A stretch of 64,000 bases of DNA from JAGXQV01 sp964451375 (lineage in GTDB: Bacteria; Pseudomonadota; Gammaproteobacteria; Burkholderiales; Sulfuricellaceae). The notes under the pieces are model-generated. The model ran no database searches. It was not told the DNA's origin and saw only the letters and a program-made list of their open reading frames with translations. The position numbers were made by a program, and so were the translations under genes. The DNA lies in contig CAYVIN010000008.1 in NCBI GenBank assembly GCA_964451375.1, positions 19,069-83,068 of the forward strand, written 5' to 3'. This document shows positions 36,083 through 44,839 of the stretch, in pieces (positions within the stretch are counted from its first letter, which is position 1; each line of letters begins with the position of its first letter).

Positions 36083-37187
36083 ATGGAAGCCGAACAACTC
36101 AACGCCATCGCCAACCGCCTCTCCGACCTCACCGTGCGAACCTCAGAACTTCGGAGGTATCTTTGACTACGACGACAAACAGGAACGTCTGACCGAAGTC
36201 ACCCAACTCCTCGAAGACCCGGAAGTCTGGAACGACGCCAAACGCGCCCAGGAACTCGGCAAGGAACGCCGCACCCTGGAAGGCATCGTCTACACCCTGC
36301 GCGACCTTGACCAGGGCTTGCGCGACAGCAACGAGATTTTCGAGATGGCCCGCGAGGAAGGCGACGACGCCACCCTCGAAGGTGTCGGCGCGGATGCCGA
36401 GGCCCTCGAAAAAACCGTGGCGGACATGGAATTCCGCCGGATGTTTTCGCACCCCCTCGATCCCAACAACTGCTTCCTCGACATCCAGGCCGGCTCGGGC
36501 GGCACCGAAGCCCAGGACTGGGCCTCCATGCTGCTGCGCATGTACATCCGCTATTGCGAACGCAAGGGCTTCAAGGTCGAAGTGCTGGAAGAATCCGAAG
36601 GCGACGTGGCGGGCTTGAAGAGCGCCTCGCTGAAACTCTCCGGCGACTACGCCTACGGCTTCCTGCGCACTGAAATCGGCATCCACCGCCTGGTGCGCAA
36701 GTCCCCGTTCGACTCCAACGCACGGCGCCACACGTCATTTGCGAGCGTGTTCGTCTACCCGGAAGTGGACGACTCCATCGAGATCGAAATCAACCCCGCC
36801 GACCTGCGCGTCGATACCTACCGCGCCTCCGGCGCGGGCGGTCAGCACATCAACAAAACCGACTCGGCGGTGCGCATCACCCACCTGCCCACCAACATCG
36901 TAGTGCAATGCCAGAACGACCGCTCCCAGCACCGCAACCGCGACGAAGCCATGGCGATGCTGAAAGCCCGCCTCTACGAACTGGAAATCCGCAAGCGCAA
37001 CGAGGAAAAACAAGCCCTCGAAGACAGCAAGACCGACATCGGCTGGGGCCACCAAATCCGTTCCTACGTGCTCGACCAGTCACGCATCAAGGACTTGCGC
37101 ACCAACTTTGAGGTCGGCAATACCCAGGCGGTGTTGGACGGAGACCTGGATGATTTCATTAGTGCTAGTTTGAAGCAGGGGGTTTAA
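36083..37187 (+). CDS. prfB: Peptide chain release factor 2 with programmed +1 frameshift
   Basis: RF2 recognises UGA and UAA stop codons and releases the peptide. The gene starts at ATG 36083 (MEAEQLNAIANRL), reads 27 codons to an in-frame TGA at 36164-36166, and continues in the +1 frame from GAC at 36165, giving about 367 residues, the usual RF2 length. The SPF anticodon-like tripeptide (KSPFDSN) and catalytic GGQ (GAGGQHINKTDS) are present. A TATAAT lies 27 bp upstream of the start. Gene callers that ignore the shift will place a false internal start at 36318. Confidence 0.96.
36152..36167 (+). promoter_or_regulatory. RF2 programmed +1 frameshift signal
   Basis: CGGAGG (internal Shine-Dalgarno) is followed three bases later by CTT TGA C. 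The ribosome pauses at the poorly read TGA, slips +1 from CTT to TTT and continues at GAC. Low RF2 levels favour the shift, giving autoregulation. The Shine-Dalgarno is CGGAGG rather than the common AGGGGG. Confidence 0.95.
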
Positions 37188-37202
37188 GGCTGGCACATCG
37201 GT

Positions 37203-37311
37203 TGTAGGAGCGGTCTCCCGACCGCGACGCGGTGGGTACCTCGCGGCAACATTTGGGTTGAGGAGCACAGTTTAACCTGGGCTTCGCGACCGCGATGTCG
37301 CTCCTACACCA
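37203..37311. repeat. REPIN-like inverted pair of GTAGGAGC repeats
   Basis: TGTAGGAGCGGTCTCCCGAC (37203 onward) and its inverted partner ending ATGTCGCTCCTACA (to about 37309) flank about 50 bp. The GTAGGAGC core and head-to-head pairing match REP/REPIN elements mobilised by RAYT transposases; no such transposase gene is in the window. It fills much of the gap after prfB. Confidence 0.75.
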
Positions 37312-37438
37312 TGACGTTTCAAGTTGACTGATCACCAGCCACCACAGTAGCACCTATCGTAACCACGTAGCCGGGATCAGGCGAGGAGCGAACTGCTCCG
37401 TTGCACCTGGATTCACACGGAAAAATGAGAGATATTCC

Positions 37439-39781
37439 ATGACAACCACGCCACCCTTATTCCACGTACCGCAAGACAAACGTCAACACCCGCTGATTGC
37501 CCAGTGGGCTCTGGAACGCCTGAACGATCAGCCGGACGGTTCGCCGCTTGGTGACGCGATGGCGCAAGCCTGGTTCGACGAGGCCACCTTGGGTCACTGG
37601 CTGGCCAGTGAGGATACCGACATCCACATTGACCTGTTGCGGCTTCTCCCCAGCGAGCGTTTTGCGGATTTTGTCCCGGAGCTGGAAAAATTCTGGTGTG
37701 AATGGCCCTATTTTCATCTGGCAACAAAACATCTGATCCGCCTGGCGCCGCAGCGCGCCGCCCAATTGTTTCTCGAAGCGAGCACCGGAGATACCCCCCC
37801 GGATAAGGTGCTGGATATTCTGCGCCATCTCCCCGAACTGGAGGAAAACACCGCCCGCACCTGCCTCGAAAACCTGTTGCGCCGGATCGAGGATGACCAG
37901 GACGAAACAACCTCGAATCCCGGACTGGGTTTCATCCAGGCGGCCCGCCCCCTGCTCCCGGAAACCGCCCTGGCTCTGGCGGTACGTCTCGTCAACGCGC
38001 TGACCGACGATGTCTACGCCATGGAATCCGCTTTTGCCAGGCTGGCCGAGATTTTCTTCGGGCATGGCACCTGGTTCGGACTGGCAAACCTGAGACTGCT
38101 TGACGAATCCACGCAACAATTCGCCGAGCTTGCGCCTTTCTTTAGCGCGGATGCGCCGCTTGCGGCGCTCGACGAAGCGCTGGCGAGCAACGACATTTAC
38201 GCAAAAGCCCTGGCGATTTTCGAAACGGCTTCCCCTGACCATTCCGCGATGCGCGCCTGCCGCCATCTGCTGCAACATTGCCCACATGACGGTAAAGAAG
38301 AACGCGATGAGCTGCTTCGCGACTATCTCGGCGCGCTGCTCGCGGCAGCCGTCGCCCACCTCCATGAACGGCCCGCTCAGGAAGCCCTTGATAGTGAAAC
38401 CGCACTGCTGCTGGTCGGAATGGACATCAATCCGCTTCCCCGCGAGGAGGCGATACTGGACGCCCTGAGCAAGGAACCACGCGAGAAAATTGCAGCGCAG
38501 CTCATCACCCGCCTGAAGGCGACCCGCCACACCTGGGGAGAAATTCACCTCGCGAAAATCATGGGAAAACTGGCCTGGCCGGAGTTCGCCCCAGCCCTGA
38601 TCGCGGCGGTATCCGAAGAAGCAGGAGACGGAATATGCGAAGCCGCTGAAGAAGCACTGGTACATATCGGCCAGCCTGCTTCGGCGGCATTGATTTCCGG
38701 TTGGGACGGATACGATACGACTCAGCGTATATATCTGTATTCCGCACTACGCGACATCGGCGGTTGCGCGATGGCCGATTTCGCCCACGCGCGCTTCGCT
38801 GAATTGCTCGCCGACAGCCCCGAGCAAACACTCGACTGCCTGCTCGCTTTTCCCGAAACGCGCGCCCTGGTGGCGCTCGCCCCCCATCTGCGGCGACAGC
38901 AGGCTTTGATCGACAGAGCCTACGCGATGTTGTGCCTGCTGCTCGACGAATACCCCGATGATTTTGCCGAACTCGAAGCGCGCGTCCTGAAAAACCGCAA
39001 GGATGAATCGGAACGCATCCGCCGCCACCTCGGCGGCGATCTGTTCCGCAACACGTTGAATGTGGAAATGAACTGCCCCCTTTGCGGTGCAACCAACCAC
39101 TATCAAGCAGGGCATTTTTTCGTCAGCGACAGTCCCGTTGCAGCCCTGCTGGTGGGCGAGGAATTTGCCTGTGCCTCGTGTGGCGCGTTCACCGACCTGG
39201 AACTCACGGACCATGGCAGGTTTATGGTCATGACCAACCTGATGATGCAGGCCCAGGCATCCGACCACGATATCACCCCGCCCGACATGTTCCGCTTCGT
39301 CAGCATGCCTTTTGAAGGGCGTCCCCACCCCCTCAACGAAATCGTCGCCGTGTGCCGGGCGCGCCTCAAGACCCATCCCGACGACGTGCGCAGCCTGATA
39401 TCGCTGGGCCTCGCCTACGATCTCACCGGACATCCGCAAAAAGCCCTGGAGCGATTGCGTCAGGCCCGCCAACTCGCCCCGCACACCGCCGAAGCCCGTT
39501 GCCACCTGGCGCGGTTGCTGTTTATCCGACGGCACTTCGAGGAAGCCTGGGAAAACCTGCGCGACTTGCCGGAAATTGGCGCCTCGCTCAATTTCATCCT
39601 CACCGACCAGCACTCGGCCAAAGACACCGCCGCTGAATTGATGCGCCTATACAATGCGTTACGTCCATCCGGGCGGATTGCCCTGCACCCCGACGCCATC
39701 ACCACACCGAGCAAACTCGGGCGCAACGATCCCTGTCCCTGTGGTAGCGGCAAGAAGTACAAGAAATGCTGCGGAAAATGA
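37439..39781 (+). CDS. Large helical-repeat protein with zinc ribbon and SEC-C motif
   Basis: The 780-residue product is mostly helical repeat (HEAT- or TPR-like, about 1-540), then a zinc-ribbon-like CPLCG...CASCG pair (about 543-585), TPR-like repeats (about 630-735, YDLTGHPQKALERLRQARQL) and a C-terminal SEC-C motif (RNDPCPCGSGKKYKKCCG), a Zn-binding module known from SecA. I know no characterised member with this layout. Cytosolic, as no signal peptide is present. The SEC-C tail may bind SecB, ribosomes or another partner, but this is a guess. The stop overlaps the DNA ligase start as ATGA. Confidence 0.75.
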   Translation: MTTTPPLFHVPQDKRQHPLIAQWALERLNDQPDGSPLGDAMAQAWFDEATLGHWLASEDTDIHIDLLRLLPSERFADFVPELEKFWCEWPYFHLATKHLIRLAPQRAAQLFLEASTGDTPPDKVLDILRHLPELEENTARTCLENLLRRIEDDQDETTSNPGLGFIQAARPLLPETALALAVRLVNALTDDVYAMESAFARLAEIFFGHGTWFGLANLRLLDESTQQFAELAPFFSADAPLAALDEALASNDIYAKALAIFETASPDHSAMRACRHLLQHCPHDGKEERDELLRDYLGALLAAAVAHLHERPAQEALDSETALLLVGMDINPLPREEAILDALSKEPREKIAAQLITRLKATRHTWGEIHLAKIMGKLAWPEFAPALIAAVSEEAGDGICEAAEEALVHIGQPASAALISGWDGYDTTQRIYLYSALRDIGGCAMADFAHARFAELLADSPEQTLDCLLAFPETRALVALAPHLRRQQALIDRAYAMLCLLLDEYPDDFAELEARVLKNRKDESERIRRHLGGDLFRNTLNVEMNCPLCGATNHYQAGHFFVSDSPVAALLVGEEFACASCGAFTDLELTDHGRFMVMTNLMMQAQASDHDITPPDMFRFVSMPFEGRPHPLNEIVAVCRARLKTHPDDVRSLISLGLAYDLTGHPQKALERLRQARQLAPHTAEARCHLARLLFIRRHFEEAWENLRDLPEIGASLNFILTDQHSAKDTAAELMRLYNALRPSGRIALHPDAITTPSKLGRNDPCPCGSGKKYKKCCGK

Positions 39782-40650
39782 TCCGCCAACGTAGCGCGGC
39801 GGCGTTCGCCGCGCTGTTTCTGGCGTTTGCCGCCTTCCTCCTCGCCACGCCCCCGCTCCACGCCGGCGAAGCCCCACCCCTGATGCTCGCCAATGTTTAT
39901 CGCGGCCAGGTCGTTCTCGCGGATTATTGGGTCAGCGAAAAACTCGACGGGATGCGCGGCTACTGGGACGGTGAAAAACTCCTGACACGCGGCGGCGAAC
40001 CCATCGCCGCGCCGGAGTGGTTTACCGCCGGCTGGCCGAAAACCCCGCTGGACGGCGAATTGTGGATGGGCCGGGGACAGTTTTCCCGCACGGTTTCCAC
40101 AGTGCGCCAGAAAATCCCCGATGAAGCCGCGTGGCGCGAGGTGCGCTACATGGTGTTCGATCTGCCCGGCCATCCGGGCGTCTTCACTGAGCGCAACGCC
40201 GCGCTGTCAGGCGTGATCGCCGGGATCGGCCAACCCTGGGTGCGCCAGGTCGAACAATTCAAGGTCGCCGACCGGGCCGCTCTGCAAACCCTGCTGGCGC
40301 GCATCGTCAAACAGGGTGGCGAGGGGGTGATGCTGCATCGTGGCGATTCCCTATACCGCGCCGAACGCAACGATGACCTGCTCAAGCTCAAACCTTTTGA
40401 AGACGCCGAAGCGCGCGTCATCGCCCATCTGCCAGGCAAGGGCCGCCACGCCGGGCAACTCGGCGCATTGGAAGTGGAAACTCCGCAAGGCCAACGCTTC
40501 CGTCTGGGCGGCGGCTTCACGGATACCCAACGGCGCGACCCGCCGCCCGTGGGAAGTTGGGTGACCTACCGCTTTACCGAACGCCACGCAAAATCCGGCC
40601 TGCCGCGTTTTCCCCGCTTTCTCAGGGTGCGCGAAGACTACGCGCCCTGA
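39778..40650 (+). CDS. Periplasmic ATP-dependent DNA ligase (Lig E type)
   Basis: The 290-residue product has a signal peptide (hydrophobic about 7-27, PPLHAGE cleavage region) and a minimal ATP-dependent ligase: adenylation domain with the catalytic Lys in SEKLDGMRGYW, later motifs DGELWMGRG, YMVFDLPG and GGEGVMLHR, then an OB domain with LKLKPFEDAEARV and the C-terminal VTYRFTERHAKSGLPRFPRF. This is the exported Lig E class known from Neisseria and Vibrio, thought to act on extracellular or incoming DNA. An alternative start at 39766 adds four residues. It is coupled to the upstream SEC-C protein by an ATGA overlap. Confidence 0.88.
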   Translation: MIRQRSAAAFAALFLAFAAFLLATPPLHAGEAPPLMLANVYRGQVVLADYWVSEKLDGMRGYWDGEKLLTRGGEPIAAPEWFTAGWPKTPLDGELWMGRGQFSRTVSTVRQKIPDEAAWREVRYMVFDLPGHPGVFTERNAALSGVIAGIGQPWVRQVEQFKVADRAALQTLLARIVKQGGEGVMLHRGDSLYRAERNDDLLKLKPFEDAEARVIAHLPGKGRHAGQLGALEVETPQGQRFRLGGGFTDTQRRDPPPVGSWVTYRFTERHAKSGLPRFPRFLRVREDYAP

Positions 40651-40686
40651 CTTTGCCGCGCTGCCGGCGCACCATCCTTCACAAAC

Positions 40687-41187
40687 ATGACCCCACTCGA
40701 ACAACTCCATTCCGATATCGAGACCCGCGTTCAGGGTATCCGCGCGGAACACCCCGACTGGCTGTGCGGGAAAGGGTGCGACGGCTGTTGCCGGCGGCTG
40801 GCCGACACGCCGCAACTGACACAAACCGAATGGGAATTGCTGCGCGAAGGTTTGGCGGAATTAGCACCGCAACACCTCCAGGATATCCGCCGGGAAGTTG
40901 CGGCGCAGGCGGATCATCAACCCCGCCCCTTGGTCTGCCCTTTACTCGACCGCGCCAGTGGCGTTTGTCCGGTCTATGCCCAGCGTCCGGTGGCGTGTCG
41001 CACCTACGGCTTTTACGTGCAACGCGACCTCGGACTGTATTGCGGCGATATCGAATCGCGCGTAGCGGATGGCGGATTGGCCGATGTGGTGTGGGGAAAT
41101 CACGACGCCATCGACCAGCGGCTCGCCGGGCTGGGTGAAACCCGCTCCCTCGGAGAGTGGTTTGCGCACTGGGAGGACGGCAAATAG
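40687..41187 (+). CDS. YkgJ-like cysteine-cluster protein
   Basis: The 166-residue product has the Cys cluster GKGCDGCCRRL near residues 30-38 and a second group VCPLLD, GVCPVYAQRPVACRTYG, the pattern of the zinc- or iron-chelating YkgJ family. The fifteen or so conserved positions suggest a metal-binding soluble protein; its role is unknown. It lies 36 bp after the ligase gene in the same direction. Confidence 0.85.
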   Translation: MTPLEQLHSDIETRVQGIRAEHPDWLCGKGCDGCCRRLADTPQLTQTEWELLREGLAELAPQHLQDIRREVAAQADHQPRPLVCPLLDRASGVCPVYAQRPVACRTYGFYVQRDLGLYCGDIESRVADGGLADVVWGNHDAIDQRLAGLGETRSLGEWFAHWEDGK

Positions 41188-41222
41188 CGCTGGAGAAAAG
41201 GCTGTTTGGCCGGTTGGGCAAC

Positions 41223-42422
41223 TTACTTGAAAAACCCCTGATCATAAGCTTCGGAAAATTTCCGCCAGTCGGCCACCACCTGATTGGTGCAGTGTTTGGC
41301 GGCGTCCAGCAGGGGTTGTCGCCAGTCCGTCCTCAGTCCAAATTCAATCAGTTCATCGGCAATCGCGGAACCATTGCGGCCACCGCTGCGCAACTGACCC
41401 CACGCGGTGATCCGCCCCATGCTGGTCATCACGTCCTGAAGCCGATGCAGCTTGCCTTTCCAGTTTTCCAGCGCGACCCTGTCCTCGCTGGGTAACAATC
41501 CACGCAGAATGTAGGGATTGCCGGCGATTTCCACAGGATGCAAAAACGCCATCGGAATCGCCTGCATACGTTGTTGCAAACTGACTACCCGCGCCGCTTC
41601 CGAAGTCCAGGCGGGTTGCGGGATGGTCAGGTGCGCCGCCAATGACGAGGGAAGCGCCCGCTTCAGGTCGAGCAGGAAATTTTCGTCCGGCGACCCTTCG
41701 CCTTCGATCAGGATGATGTCGCGTTCAACACCGAGGCTACCCGTTCCGGCGATCCGCCGCGCCACGTCGAGAACCCGGAAAAATTCGGGGTTCTCCTGGG
41801 TTTCAGCAAATTTCCGCAAAAAGGTTTCCACCCTGTCGCGGCGTTCATCGTCTACCGCGAGCGCCTTCTTGCCGTCGAGACGTATCTTCCGGTGTTTGCC
41901 TTTTATTTCGGTGCGACTGTCGAGAAACTTTGCTCGCGAACGGGTTGCCAGCCCTTGCAACAAATCCCGCACCAAGCCCTGCGCCGTTTCCCGTTCCACC
42001 CAGCGCGCCTTGCCGCCGGCCAGGGCCGCCGCATACGCATCGACAAAAGTGGCGCCGAGAACATCCACCTCGGCATCGCTTACCGAAAGGCTGCGAACGC
42101 CCAGCTGAAGGCTGGCAAGAAATCGCACCATATCCCAGGTATTGGGGGCCAGCACCGCTTCGTCAAAGTCGTTGATGTCGAAATAAGCGAGCCGGTTGTC
42201 GCCCTTGAAACTGCCGAAGTTTTCCAGGTGTAAATCGCCGCAAACCCAGGTAACGGGCGCTTTGACGAAGATGTCATCGTGCGGCAGTTGTGCGTAGAAA
42301 AGATGGCAGGCCCCGCGCAGAAAAATAAACGGATCAGTCCGCATTTTCTGCATTTTCATGGCCAGCCGGTCGGGATCACGCCCCGCGTTAAACTGCTTGA
42401 TACAGACTGCGACATCATTCAT
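41223..42422 (-). CDS. DUF2252 family protein
   Basis: The 399-residue product has the DUF2252 signature: MRTDPFIFLRGACHLFY near the start, WVCGDLHLENFGSF and YFDINDFDEAVLAPNTWD (about 60-100), resembling an aminoglycoside-phosphotransferase or kinase-like HGDLH...D pair, and a late YILRGLLPSEDR. No activity is established for the family. ATG 42422 is preceded by AGGAG at good spacing; the frame extends upstream without support. It is divergent from the radical SAM gene across 214 bp that should hold both promoters. Confidence 0.88.
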   Translation of the reverse strand: MNDVAVCIKQFNAGRDPDRLAMKMQKMRTDPFIFLRGACHLFYAQLPHDDIFVKAPVTWVCGDLHLENFGSFKGDNRLAYFDINDFDEAVLAPNTWDMVRFLASLQLGVRSLSVSDAEVDVLGATFVDAYAAALAGGKARWVERETAQGLVRDLLQGLATRSRAKFLDSRTEIKGKHRKIRLDGKKALAVDDERRDRVETFLRKFAETQENPEFFRVLDVARRIAGTGSLGVERDIILIEGEGSPDENFLLDLKRALPSSLAAHLTIPQPAWTSEAARVVSLQQRMQAIPMAFLHPVEIAGNPYILRGLLPSEDRVALENWKGKLHRLQDVMTSMGRITAWGQLRSGGRNGSAIADELIEFGLRTDWRQPLLDAAKHCTNQVVADWRKFSEAYDQGFFK

Positions 42423-42636
42423 GGGTCTGGCTCCTGAAACGGGGAATGGGTGAAACATACCCGAAATCAATTGCCGCCGCGAGCCGCATTCCATCGGCTG
42501 CCGGGTGACTTGCTGCGGCGCTTGCCGCTATACTGGATCATCCCGAACAGTCCGGGAATCGCCCGTTTCCTCGCTTCAAAGCTTCCCGCGAGGATTTCGA
42601 CCCACTGTCGCCCTAAGCAACACCAGTCCGCCCCTC

Positions 42637-43611
42637 ATGCCGAATTCCTCCCCGAAAATCGCCCACCCACTGCCATCCGCGCTACGCAGCCGCGCGGGTT
42701 GGGTGCGCTGGCTGGAGATGCGCCGCCCGGCGCAACCGCACGTGCATCAGATCGAGCCAACCAATCATTGCCCCTACACTTGCGTGATGTGTCCACGCAC
42801 GGAGCGGATGACTCGCCCGCTGGGCTTCATGGACATGGCGCTCTACACCCGCTTGATCGAGGAAATCGCCGGTTTCGCGGAGCCGCAGCGCGCCAGGGAA
42901 ATCGAGTTGTACCACTTCGGCGAATCGCTGCTTCATCCCGAACTCGAAAGCATGGTCGCGCAAGCCGCCGGGCGCGGCTTGCGGGTAGCGTTATCGGTAA
43001 ATGCCCCGCATCTCACTCCGGCACACGCGGAAAAACTGCTCGCCGCCGGGGCGCACAAGCTGATCGTCTCCCTCGACGGTCACGACGATGCCAGTTACCG
43101 CGCCGTCCGGGGACGGGTGGCCTCGTTCGAAACGGCGCAAACCAATCTCGCCGCCCTCGCACAATTGCTCAAAACCATGCCCCGTCACGGCGAAGTCGTA
43201 GTGCGCAGCATTGCTTTCAACGCCAACCAGGCGAGCATTGAGCCGATCCGCAGCCTCACCGAAGGGCTCGGGCTAAGCGCCGAAATCCGCCAGTTTTTCC
43301 CGTGGACACACGCCGAACTCACCGAATTGGGCGACTACCAGCGCCTCCCGCCGCTGATGCCCTGCCCTTTCCCCTGGCAATACCTGGTAGTGCAGTGGGA
43401 TGGCCGGGTCGTACCGTGCTGCCGAGACTACAACGCGGTCAACGTGATGGGCGACACGAATCACCAGACGCTACGGGAAATATGGAATGGCGAGCGCTAT
43501 GCGGCATTCCGCGAAGCCCACGCCAATGCGGATTTTCAGGGCAATCCGATCTGCCGGGAGTGTATGGGGATTTACGGGAAAAACGAGCTACTCCCTCAGG
43601 CATCCCAATAA
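42637..43611 (+). CDS. Radical SAM protein with SPASM-like C-terminus
   Basis: The 324-residue product has the radical SAM motif CPYTCVMC (about residues 44-51, CxxxCxxC) for a 4Fe-4S cluster, followed by ELYHFGESLLHP and LIVSLDGHD typical of the SAM-binding barrel. The C-terminal CPFPWQYLVVQWDGRVVPCC and later CRECMG fit a SPASM or twitch domain with an auxiliary cluster. The substrate cannot be read. I chose ATG 42637 because the core begins about 30 residues later; the frame is open from 42505. It converges with the MBOAT gene and overlaps its restored C-terminal frame by 16 bp. Confidence 0.88.
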   Translation: MPNSSPKIAHPLPSALRSRAGWVRWLEMRRPAQPHVHQIEPTNHCPYTCVMCPRTERMTRPLGFMDMALYTRLIEEIAGFAEPQRAREIELYHFGESLLHPELESMVAQAAGRGLRVALSVNAPHLTPAHAEKLLAAGAHKLIVSLDGHDDASYRAVRGRVASFETAQTNLAALAQLLKTMPRHGEVVVRSIAFNANQASIEPIRSLTEGLGLSAEIRQFFPWTHAELTELGDYQRLPPLMPCPFPWQYLVVQWDGRVVPCCRDYNAVNVMGDTNHQTLREIWNGERYAAFREAHANADFQGNPICRECMGIYGKNELLPQASQ

Positions 43612-44839
43612 ACAAACTGATTCCACTGCCCCGACAGGTACAAGAGGGCGAGGATGACCAGCCAATACCAGATCACTTGTATCCCGAGCGCCAGCCAGCG
43701 CGGCAGGAAGCGGATCAGCCAGCAATAGGGAAAGTATTCCACGTTGTCTACCTCGTCAGCAGTGCGATGACCGGCGGCCCGGAAACCAGCCAGCCGAAGG
43801 CCTGGATACGCATGACGCCATCGTGCAGCGGGGCCGGGAGTCTCGTCAGCCCCAGCGTTGCGCCACGTTCGATCAGCCAGCGACACAAGGCGATGCCCAG
43901 CGCATGGTAAAGCCCCCACACCACGTAGTAGAGCGATGCTTCATGCCACAGGCCCATCACCAGCATGGCTGCCAGAATCGCCACGAAACGGCTGCGGGTG
44001 GCCGCAGCCACCGGAATGAACACGTAATCCTTGCACCACGAAGACAGCGTGATATGCCAGCGCTGCCAGAAGTCCACGAGGTTGCGCGCCTTGAGCGGGT
44101 AGTTGAAGTTTTCCTCGATGCGATAACCGAGCGCCAGCGCGAAGCCGATGGCGATATCGGAATAACCGCTGAACTGGGCGTACAGGGACAGCCAGTCGCG
44201 CGCCGAGCGCAGCCAGCTATCCCAGCCGCTATCCAGAGCCAACAGGTCGATGCGGTTGGTGAGGTGCATATTCACCAGATAGCCGCCGACAAACAGCACT
44301 TTCACGTAGCCATACAGGGCGCGCTCCAGCCCCTGCCGGGTTTGCCCGGCGTCGAGGCGACGCCGCAGGGCTTGGCGCTGAAACTCGTGGATACGGTGGA
44401 TCGGCCCGCTCAGCAGCACCGGCAGAAAAAACTGGTAATGCAGGTAGTCGCGCAAGGTCACGCCTGCCGTTTGCCCCTTGAGGGATTCGAACAAAAAATG
44501 AATATGCCGGCACACCGCATACGCCAAGCCCAACATTACCGGAACCCGTAATCCCTCCTCGTGCGCCAGCGGCCCGCTCAACCCCTGGTAGACCAGGAAA
44601 GCCGCTGCCAGCGCCGCCACGCCGCCGAGAATTGCTCCCCCGCCACTGCGCTGCTGCGCCACGCGATACACCAGCAGCGATACCCCCCCCAGCAACAGCG
44701 CGGACCAGGGATCGGCGACGGTCAGGAACAACGCGCTGCCAAGCGCGACAGCGTCCGCCTGAAAACGCGCGGGAGTCAGGCGCACCACTCCGCAAAGCGC
44801 CAGCAGCGCGACTAAAAACCAGGTATGAAGCAGCGTCAT
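43596..44839 (-). pseudogene. MBOAT acyltransferase with C-terminal frameshift
   Basis: The main frame (43748-44839) encodes 363 residues of a membrane-bound O-acyltransferase with many hydrophobic helices, the motif FWQRWHITLSSW and the catalytic His region GLWHEASLYYVVWGLYHA. It ends abruptly at LLTR. In the adjacent frame, from about 43752 to 43596, lies NVEYFPYCWLIRFLPRW followed by a membrane helix and YLSGQWNQFVYW, which looks like the normal C-terminus of this family (DltB/AlgI type). A one-base loss somewhere near 43748-43790 would explain it. It could still be functional, or the indel could be a sequencing error. Its start overlaps the SGNH-like gene as ATGA. Confidence 0.75.

Noticed and set aside
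36318..37187. prfB starting at the internal ATG
   Set aside because: The upstream 27 codons and CTT TGA C slip site show the true start at 36083.
43596..43919. Separate 107-residue minus-strand gene
   Set aside because: Its first half is out-of-frame MBOAT sequence and its second half is the missing MBOAT C-terminus, so it is part of that gene.
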